In this document: positions 1 through 4,363 of the stretch, in pieces
Position numbering within the stretch: the first letter of the stretch is position 1
Layout of the letters: every line of letters begins with the position of its first letter
Assembly: GCA_028281425.1 (NCBI GenBank)
Contig: JANQJX010000008.1
Span: forward strand, 1-9,922
Direction: 5' to 3'
Length of the DNA stretch: 9,922 nucleotides
DNA from: Simkania sp.
GTDB taxonomy: Bacteria > Chlamydiota > Chlamydiia > Chlamydiales > Simkaniaceae
Notes under the pieces: generated by a model
Told to the model about the DNA's origin: nothing
The model's database searches: none
What the model saw: the letters and a program-made list of their open reading frames with translations, nothing else
Position numbers and translations under genes: made by a program

Positions 1-186
1 TGGGAGGGAAGCTCATTTAAAAAGCTCTATTCTTCCGATTTTTTCCATAGACTCAGCCAAAAATTAAGCTCTCGGTCCCAAAGGATTCTTTGCTTCCCCT
101 CTAACTTTTAAGAGGTTCATAGCAAGGCATTGGTTCCAAAGAAAGCGCGATCCTCCTGAATAGATGGAAAATATTTTTTCAATCTC
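1..186 (-). pseudogene. Decayed TnpB (IS200/IS605 family) fragment
   Basis: No intact ORF is present, but two stretches in different minus-strand frames read as consecutive pieces of a TnpB N-terminal half. The first, complement 118-186, gives EIEKIFSIYSGGSRFLWNQC and then LAMNL, like the family block in which an Arg-Phe-Val/Leu-Trp-Asn motif precedes a helix. The second, complement 3-74, gives RELNFWLSLWKKSEE, a stop (TAG at 27-29), then SFLNELPS, like the TnpB segment ending in a Leu-Lys-Glu-Val-Pro-Ser-Gln motif. A frameshift lies between them (75-117), and the first frame ends at a TAA near 63-65. TnpB is the RNA-guided nuclease carried by IS200/IS605 elements; this copy cannot make it. 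The rest of the protein would lie left of the window. No tnpA is visible. The family call comes from remembered motifs, not a search. Confidence 0.72.
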
Positions 187-212
187 TCCTGAGATTTTCA
201 AGCACTCTATTT

Positions 213-1367
213 TCAGACAACATATTGAAAATAAACCACTAAAAACATCGCTAAAAAGACAGGAACTTTAATAGGTCGAATGGCAAATGTTTTATGCAAA
301 ATATTAAATAAACATAAAACAAGAAGAGAGGGATAAATCACCTGCAAAACAGGAGCAAGCATACGAACAATCCCAGTAAACTCAATAGAAGAAACCCAAC
401 CGGTCACTCCTAAAATCAAAATCAAAGCATATTCATACCGAAGCTTTTTAAAAAATTGCTGTTGCAAAAAGTCTGCACAAATCACTGTCAGTGCAATTGC
501 TGTCGTTAAACAGGTTAAAACAACTGATAAACAAACAATTAAGCCTGCATGTTTCCCAAGAACAATATGACCAATTTGACCTAAGAGTTGATCGATAGGG
601 GTGTTAGCAAGGGATTTACTATAATTCGCAGCAACATAACCAAAACCTATATAAACAAGACTTAGTAGCAAAGCACCAATGACACTTGCTTTAAAAATTA
701 CCGCAAAAAAAGAGATGGCTTGTCCTTTTGTTTCTTCTGATTGTTGTTTTAATTTCCCATAAACCAAAGAAGAAAAGAAAAAAGCTGCAATAAGATCCAT
801 GGTATTATACCCCTCCTTTAAGCCATACAAAAAGGGAGTTGCAATCGAGCTGACTTCATGACTTTGGGGAGATGAAAAGAAAATCCCTTTAATAATGATA
901 AAAAGCAAAGATAAAATAAGAAGTGGAGATAAAATATAACCAATAACATTAAGGATACGGCTTCTTTTCCAAGAAAAGAGAAAAATCAATAAACAACTAA
1001 TACAGCTAAAGGTGAGAAGATTTAAGTGAGGAAAATAGACACTTATGGTAGAAAAAGTGAGTGTGACAAGACGAGGAATTCCCCCAAATGGGCCAATAAT
1101 TCCAAGCAAAATAAGGATCACAATCAGTCCAGGAATTTTACCAATTCTACTGAAAAAAGACCGATAATCTCCTTTAAATAAGGTCATAGAAACCATCCCG
1201 GTAAAAGGGATGACAACTGCTGTTAAAATAAGTCCTATCAAAGCCATCACAATTCCCTCTTTGACACTTTTTCCAATCATGAGAGGAAATGTGATATTTC
1301 CAGCTCCAAAAAACATAGAAAACATTGCCAAACCTGTTGATAAGGATGTTGCCTTTAACTTACTCAT
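213..1367 (-). CDS. brnQ: Branched-chain amino-acid carrier, BrnQ (LIVCS family)
   Basis: Inner-membrane secondary transporter predicted to import leucine, isoleucine and valine with a cation (Na+ or H+). The N-terminus carries the family hallmark: residues 11-30 read TGLAMFSMFFGAGNITFPLM, with FFGAGN at 19-24 in the first membrane helix. The remaining 384 residues are almost continuous hydrophobic segments joined by short charged loops, consistent with the multi-helix BrnQ fold. The length is slightly below the roughly 400-440 residues common in the family, with no obvious internal gap. The ATG at 1365-1367 is preceded by AGAGG (complement of 1377-1381) with 9 bases between, which supports this start. 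It appears to be a single gene: the next minus-strand gene upstream is 750 bases away. Its stop lies just inside the decayed tnpB region. Importers of this type suit a host-dependent bacterium with reduced amino-acid synthesis. The exact amino acid and coupling ion are inferred from the family. Confidence 0.93.
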   Translation of the reverse strand: MSKLKATSLSTGLAMFSMFFGAGNITFPLMIGKSVKEGIVMALIGLILTAVVIPFTGMVSMTLFKGDYRSFFSRIGKIPGLIVILILLGIIGPFGGIPRLVTLTFSTISVYFPHLNLLTFSCISCLLIFLFSWKRSRILNVIGYILSPLLILSLLFIIIKGIFFSSPQSHEVSSIATPFLYGLKEGYNTMDLIAAFFFSSLVYGKLKQQSEETKGQAISFFAVIFKASVIGALLLSLVYIGFGYVAANYSKSLANTPIDQLLGQIGHIVLGKHAGLIVCLSVVLTCLTTAIALTVICADFLQQQFFKKLRYEYALILILGVTGWVSSIEFTGIVRMLAPVLQVIYPSLLVLCLFNILHKTFAIRPIKVPVFLAMFLVVYFQYVV

Positions 1368-1527
1368 TTTCTAATACCTCTACATTTCTAAAATAAAAAG
1401 TTGTAACAAGCAAAGCAGGATATATATGTCTAGTCCTTATTTTTACGTCACCTCTAAAAAAATCCACATGCTTTGTTTCTCTGGGACATCCAATAAATTC
1501 TCTTAAGTGAAGTTGCAAACCTTGCCT

Positions 1528-1600
1528 TTCGAGAATTTTTTAGCGCTAAAAAACCGATCGTGCATTTCTTTTTCCAGAGTAGGCATGCAAAATAGGGGCT
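1528..1600 (+). repeat. Diverged direct repeat, copy A
   Basis: Begins TTCGAGAATTTTTT and ends GGGGCT. The first 14 bases are identical to copy B at 1741-1754, and scattered blocks (a run of A's, TGCA, TTTTCC, GGGCT) follow in the same order and nearly the same spacing (73 versus 72 bases). Inside copy A, 1536-1553 is a perfect 18-base palindrome, TTTTTTAGCGCTAAAAAA. Read on the minus strand, both copies give a similar short peptide ending in a Lys-Lys-Phe-Ser motif, so a decayed coding repeat is possible. Its nature is unknown. Confidence 0.55.
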
Positions 1601-1710
1601 AGAAGCGTACAATAACGGAAAAATTTATGAAAGAAAGCATAGGAAAAAACACTTTCACGTCCTTGAATTTAAACATGAGACCTCTGCCTAATTGCTTTAA
1701 GCAAATGAAA

Positions 1711-1737
1711 TAGAGATTTTTTAGATAAAAATCTCTA
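1711..1737. repeat. Perfect 11-bp hairpin
   Basis: TAGAGATTTTT (1711-1721) and AAAAATCTCTA (1727-1737) are exact inverted copies around the 5-base loop TAGAT. A smaller perfect hairpin, TTGCTTTAAGCAA (1692-1704), lies just upstream. There is no T-run after the stem in either direction beyond the stem's own T's, so terminator function is possible but not shown. The first three bases are also the stop codon of a doubtful 28-codon ORF starting at 1627. Confidence 0.6.
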
Positions 1738-1740
1738 CAA

Positions 1741-1812
1741 TTCGAGAATTTTTTGGTCTTTAAAAAAATAGTTTATGCACCTTTTCCCAAAGGGAGTAAA
1801 AAAATACGGGCT
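1741..1812 (+). repeat. Diverged direct repeat, copy B
   Basis: Second copy of the repeat described at 1528-1600, in the same orientation and 213 bases further on. The 14 bases TTCGAGAATTTTTT are identical. The centre is eroded: the palindrome of copy A is broken here, while the tail again ends in GGGCT. I see no target-site duplication or transposase that would explain the pair. Confidence 0.55.
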
Positions 1813-1877
1813 CAAGGTTAAAAGAATGTTTTTTTTTATTCAATGAAAAGGTTTTTTAGAGAGGAGACGCGGGAATC

Positions 1878-1900
1878 CTCATCCCCTTTAGGGGATTGAG
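1878..1900 (+). repeat. Hairpin resembling an IS200/IS605 right end
   Basis: CTCATCCCC (1878-1886) pairs with GGGGATTGAG (1891-1900) around the loop TTTA, with one bulged A; GTGTCACC follows shortly after (1902-1909). A G/C-rich hairpin with a TTTA loop followed by a TCAC-like sequence is a frequent layout at the right end of tnpB-bearing IS200/IS605 elements. The element body to its left is not recognisable, so this could be an orphan end or an unrelated stem-loop. There is no T-run, so it is unlikely to be an intrinsic terminator. Confidence 0.35.
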
Positions 1901-1939
1901 AGTGTCACCAATAGCACAAAATCAATCGCACTCTGAAGG

Positions 1940-2105
1940 GGCCTGCCTTGAACTGAAAAATTGTTCGGATCCCTTGAGATTTTTTTCGAAAATTGTGAAA
2001 GGTACAAATTGATAGACCCTTAGAAAGCAAAAGGAAATGCGATTTATCTCAAGCCTAAGGAGAAAAGATCCTTTAGACGATAACTTTCCAGTTCAAGGTA
2101 GGTCC
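1940..2105. repeat. Nested imperfect inverted repeat (166 bases)
   Basis: Three blocks occur in inverted order. GGCCTGCCTTGAACTG (1940-1955) is opposite CAGTTCAAGGTAGGTCC (2089-2105), differing by one mismatch and one gap. GGATC (1967-1971) is opposite GATCC (2067-2071). CTTGAGAT (1973-1980) is opposite ATCTCAAG (2046-2053). The outer arm contains the motif TTGAACTGAAAAATT (1948-1962), which recurs exactly in the palindrome at 3637-3674. The structure could be a MITE-like element, two head-to-head repeat copies, or a large transcript hairpin. Confidence 0.6.
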
Positions 2106-2120
2106 TGAAGTGATCGTCTA
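2074..2120 (-). terminator. Possible terminator hairpin of the SDR gene
   Basis: TAGACGATAACTT (2074-2086) and AAGTGATCGTCTA (2108-2120) form a 13-base stem with one mismatch and a 21-base loop. In minus-strand reading the stem starts at the stop codon of the SDR gene. The bases after it (AAGGATCTTTTC) are only moderately T-rich, so it is a weak intrinsic terminator at best; it may instead be part of the larger inverted repeat it overlaps. Confidence 0.4.
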
Positions 2121-3491
2121 TAATAAATGACTAAAAGCCGTATCGAGAGTGGGATAAGAAAAATGAAACTCTGTTGCTAAAAGTTTTTTGGGGTATGCTC
2201 TTGTACTTGGTAACAAAAGCTCTTTTGCTTTTTCCCCATATAAAAGATGAAGTAAAAAAGGAGGCAAGGGAGGGCTTAAATGGCAACAAAGCGCCTTCGC
2301 AAGGTTGCTTACAAAGCCCCTATTTGTAATAGGATAAGGAGAAACACAGTTGACAGGACCTTTAAGGGATGGATTCATCAAAAGATGATACATAGCTAAC
2401 ATCAAATCATCTATTGCAATCCAACTTATATATTGATTTCCCGTATCGATTTTCCCTCCAAGTCCAAGTCGAAAAAAAGGAAGCATCTTTTTCAGCATTC
2501 CACCATCTGGACTCAATACCATCCCAAATCGAGCATTGATCACCCTTATTCCTATATCTTCAATTTCTCGTGCTGCCCTTTCCAAGTAAAGGCACACCTT
2601 AGAAAGAAAAAGTTTTTGACCCGGAGCACTTTCTTCGGTTAAAACTTCATCTCCTCGATGTCCATAATATCCTACGGCTGATGCACAGATAAATGTCTTA
2701 GGAGGTTTTTGCAGCTGAGAAAGAATTTTTGTAAGATTTTGTACTTTTTTATAACGACTCTCTAAAATGGCTCTTTTCTTCTTATTTGTCCAACGCCCTT
2801 TTCCAATATTTTCACCAGCTAAATGGATGATAGCATCAAAACCCTCAAACTCTTTAAGATCTGTTCTCGGGTTCCATAGAATCTCATTTTTTTTTCCATA
2901 ATTCAACCGACTCAATCTCCATACTTCATCACCATTAAAACAAAAAAATGAACATAAATGCTTTCCAATAAATCCATGGGCTCCACTCACAAGAATCTTC
3001 AAAGAGGATGTATGCAAATATTTTTTAAAAAATTCAAAATCATTTTGAATGACTTCTTGTTTGTATTTCAAAATTTTTAAAAACATCTTTTCAAAAGAAT
3101 TCAACCTGCAAGAAGAGATTTTAAAACGAGAAACTTCAAAATCAATCTGATCAAGAACTTCGCAAATATCTTTCCCCTGTCGTTTTAACTTAAGATGATA
3201 ACTCCAGTTTACAAAAGGCCCCTTGATTTGTTTGAGTTTAAATGACTCATTTGAAAGACCTTGATAATATTTTAAAACAATTTTTTTCCAAATAAAGCCA
3301 AAAAATTTTGCACGAATGATTAGAAATGTTTCTTCTTTATCAAGAGATTCTGTCGAAGAGAGAACCTCAATCCTCGGATGGAAAAAAAAAAGACGCTTTT
3401 CGATTTGATTCCTAAGATGCCAATCCATCACCTGTTGGCAGGAACCGTTGATTAAAGAACGAAAAATCAGTTTCCTAGAGTTCAATGGCAT
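2118..3491 (-). CDS. SRPBCC domain fused to TIGR01777-type NAD(P)-binding epimerase-like protein
   Basis: Two domains are visible in 457 residues. Residues 1 to about 125 resemble an SRPBCC/polyketide-cyclase-like ligand-binding fold; the IKGPFVNWSYH block (89-99) matches the usual Gly-Pro-Phe-x-x-Trp signature. From 165 on lies an extended SDR of the TIGR01777 (YfcH-like) family: the Rossmann motif G170-A-H-G173-F-I-G176, LAGENIG at 224-230, the family block GRWTNKKKRAILESRY at 232-247, SAVGYYG at 271-277 with the Tyr of the active-site region, SWIAIDDL at 356-363, and a C-terminal DUF1731-like tail (YGEKAKELLLPSTRAYPKK, 418-436). The substrate is unknown for the whole family; a nucleotide-sugar or related epimerase/reductase is the usual guess. 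The start is the only usable one: a TAA lies in frame four codons upstream of the ATG at 3491. The Shine-Dalgarno there is poor (AAGAAG). It appears to be a single-gene unit. SRPBCC fusions of this type are known in other bacteria. Confidence 0.88.
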   Translation of the reverse strand: MPLNSRKLIFRSLINGSCQQVMDWHLRNQIEKRLFFFHPRIEVLSSTESLDKEETFLIIRAKFFGFIWKKIVLKYYQGLSNESFKLKQIKGPFVNWSYHLKLKRQGKDICEVLDQIDFEVSRFKISSCRLNSFEKMFLKILKYKQEVIQNDFEFFKKYLHTSSLKILVSGAHGFIGKHLCSFFCFNGDEVWRLSRLNYGKKNEILWNPRTDLKEFEGFDAIIHLAGENIGKGRWTNKKKRAILESRYKKVQNLTKILSQLQKPPKTFICASAVGYYGHRGDEVLTEESAPGQKLFLSKVCLYLERAAREIEDIGIRVINARFGMVLSPDGGMLKKMLPFFRLGLGGKIDTGNQYISWIAIDDLMLAMYHLLMNPSLKGPVNCVSPYPITNRGFVSNLAKALCCHLSPPLPPFLLHLLYGEKAKELLLPSTRAYPKKLLATEFHFSYPTLDTAFSHLL

Positions 3492-3526
3492 CCATTCTTC
3501 TTAGATTTCGAAGCAGGCTCATTGCT

Positions 3527-3562
3527 TCAAAAAAAATTTAATTTACGTGAGAAATCCACCAT
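3527..3562 (-). CDS. Possible short leader ORF (11 codons) upstream of the SDR gene
   Basis: In minus-strand reading, ATG at 3560-3562 follows AGAGG (complement of 3568-3572) with 5 bases between, a better ribosome binding site than the SDR gene has. It encodes MVDFSRKLNFF and stops at a TGA directly behind an eight-T run (complement of 3529-3536). Removing one T would open the frame into a further 17 residues ending at a TAG inside the SDR start region (about 3475). This may be a leader peptide, a slippery-site ORF, a decayed gene start or chance. No function is assigned. Confidence 0.25.
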   Translation of the reverse strand: MVDFSRKLNFF

Positions 3563-3573
3563 GATTACCTCTT

Positions 3574-3579
3574 TTTATA
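3574..3579 (-). promoter_or_regulatory. Possible -10 element for the SDR gene
   Basis: The complement reads TATAAA, five of six matches to the bacterial -10 consensus, about 80 bases upstream of the SDR start and just ahead of the small leader ORF. No good -35 element stands 16-18 bases upstream, so this is tentative. Confidence 0.3.
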
Positions 3580-3636
3580 CATAACCAGGACCACTCAAAA
3601 GCTAGATTTTTTGGGGAGCCATTTTCCATTTTAAAA

Positions 3637-3674
3637 ACTGCTTTGAACTGAAAAATTTTTCAGTTCAAAGCAGT
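3637..3674. terminator. Perfect 38-base palindrome, probable terminator of the DUF378 gene
   Basis: ACTGCTTTGAACTGAAAAA (3637-3655) is followed directly by its exact reverse complement (3656-3674). Folded in RNA, the central A/T bases would form the loop on a stem of about 15 bp. On the minus strand it lies about 100 bases past the DUF378 stop and is followed by TTTT, so it can act as an intrinsic terminator there; on the plus strand it is followed by CTCTTTT. It sits in the upstream region of the SDR gene and would insulate that gene from read-through. Its core TTGAACTGAAAAATT is shared with 1948-1962. Confidence 0.6.
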
Positions 3675-3773
3675 CTCTTTTAGCGATTTAGCTCAAAACA
3701 TGTTTGCGATAAAAGAAGAAATTAAAATCCCTATTTCTCGTAAACTTTGGAAAAAAGCCCAATGCTTAAGTTC

Positions 3774-4028
3774 TTATGATTCTTTGCCATTTGAAGGTTG
3801 TTTTTTTTCGCAACTCGACGAACAACAGCAAAGAACTTTACATTTCGCAAGAAATTTCAAGCTCCAAAGCCCTGCAAGTCCAATAATTGCATAGACCAAG
3901 CGACTTAGCCAATTTTTATCCCCACCGAAAAGATAGGCAACAAAATCAAATTGAAAAAATCCCCATAAACCCCAATTTAAAGCACCAATAATTATAAGAA
4001 TAAGGGCAATCACACTTATAGCCTTCAT
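3774..4028 (-). CDS. DUF378 family small membrane protein with Cys-rich tail
   Basis: 84 residues. The first 60 match the DUF378 (Bacillus YuzA-like) pattern: MKAISVIALILIIIGALNWG, Leu-Trp-Gly-Phe-Phe-Gln-Phe, then a second hydrophobic helix LSRLVYAIIGLAGLW (41-55). Two membrane helices (about 4-25 and 41-59) are joined by a short loop containing FGGDKNW. The family has no established function. The C-terminal 24 residues are unusual: five cysteines in eleven positions (63, 67, 68, 69, 73), then a charged polar tail (EKKQPSNGKES). Such a cluster could bind metal, be acylated or form disulfides; none of this is shown. The start is certain: AGGAGGTG (complement of 4036-4043) stands 7 bases ahead of the ATG, the strongest ribosome binding site in the window. 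A good sigma-70 promoter lies just upstream, suggesting strong expression. It is transcribed divergently from the exported-protein gene at 4364. Confidence 0.85.
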   Translation of the reverse strand: MKAISVIALILIIIGALNWGLWGFFQFDFVAYLFGGDKNWLSRLVYAIIGLAGLWSLKFLAKCKVLCCCSSSCEKKQPSNGKES

Positions 4029-4058
4029 AGAGAGACACCTCCTGAATTCATCACTTCT

Positions 4059-4078
4059 AAATCTTAATCATAAGATTT
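4059..4078. promoter_or_regulatory. Palindrome overlapping the -10 element of the DUF378 promoter
   Basis: AAATCTTA (4059-4066) and TAAGATTT (4071-4078) are perfect inverted 8-mers around ATCA. The palindrome covers the -10 hexamer and the expected start site of the minus-strand promoter, where an operator would lie. On the plus strand the stem runs into nine T's (4076-4084), the form of an intrinsic terminator, although no plus-strand gene lies to its left. Operator or terminator cannot be decided from the sequence. Confidence 0.45.
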
Positions 4079-4095
4079 TTTTTTGAAGTTGTCAG
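4067..4095 (-). promoter_or_regulatory. Sigma-70-type promoter of the DUF378 gene
   Basis: On the minus strand: -35 CTGACA (complement of 4090-4095, five of six matches), exactly 17 bases of A-rich spacer, then -10 TATGAT (complement of 4067-4072, five of six matches). Transcription would start near 4060, giving a leader of about 30 bases that carries the AGGAGGTG site. This is the best promoter in the window. Confidence 0.7.
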
Positions 4096-4363
4096 CATTT
4101 TTTTCCAAGAATTTCCTTGTTAAAACATTTTCCCTAAAAAATTTATTAACTTTTACCTAGACCTTAAAAAAGAATTCCTCCATAATCCAATAGAACAAAA
4201 TGGTTTATGAAAAAGTTAAATGTTTATGTATAAAAGAATTTCTAAATCTCAAAAAAACATGCCAGGATCAAATTTCTTAAATAAAAGAATGGAGCAATCA
4301 CTATTTATGGCAAGTTAATATAGGTAAAAAATTCTCTCTAACCAAAAAATGAAGGTTGATTAT
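4096..4363. other. Divergent spacer upstream of the exported-protein gene
   Basis: AT-rich and without a recognisable gene. It must hold the promoter for the plus-strand gene at 4364. GTATAAAAG at 4228-4236 contains a TATAAA (4229-4234) but has no matching -35, and TAATAT near 4316 is another weak candidate. The Shine-Dalgarno GAAGG lies at 4351-4355. No repeats were noticed. Confidence 0.5.

Larger units (their letters stand above)
1368..2117. other. Gene-free, repeat-rich spacer between brnQ and the SDR gene
   Basis: No credible complete gene lies in these 750 bases. The longest open stretch is about 60 codons on the minus strand across roughly 1905-2090; it has no start codon with a ribosome binding site and I recognise no family. 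On the plus strand, 1627-1713 could encode 28 residues from an ATG, but it has only a weak AT-rich leader. The region contains a diverged direct repeat (1528-1600 and 1741-1812), a perfect hairpin (1711-1737), an IS-end-like hairpin (1878-1900) and a nested inverted repeat (1940-2105), each listed separately. Together these suggest an old accumulation of mobile-element debris rather than a lost housekeeping gene. The promoter of brnQ should lie in 1382-1500; I see no clear -35/-10 pair there. Confidence 0.6.

Noticed and set aside
1..111. Plus-strand frame open from the window edge to TAA at 109-111 (36 codons) as the end of a gene
   Set aside because: Its translation shows no recognisable pattern, and the same bases read as TnpB on the minus strand.
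181..196. AATCTC/GAGATT hairpin just past the brnQ stop as its terminator
   Set aside because: Only 6 bp, and followed on the minus strand by GAAAAAATATTTT rather than a T-run. It lies in the tnpB relic and may be incidental.
1627..1713. 28-codon plus-strand ORF starting with ATG
   Set aside because: No usable ribosome binding site, no recognised similarity, and it lies between two repeat copies.
1948..1975. GTTCGGATCCC at 1963-1973 as the T-arm of a tRNA
   Set aside because: No acceptor stem, D-arm or anticodon arm can be placed at the required distances. No tRNA or rRNA was found anywhere in the window.
3700..3894. 64-codon plus-strand ORF
   Set aside because: Largely antisense to the DUF378 gene, with no ribosome binding site at the ATG. 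The minus-strand gene has a strong promoter, ribosome binding site and family match.
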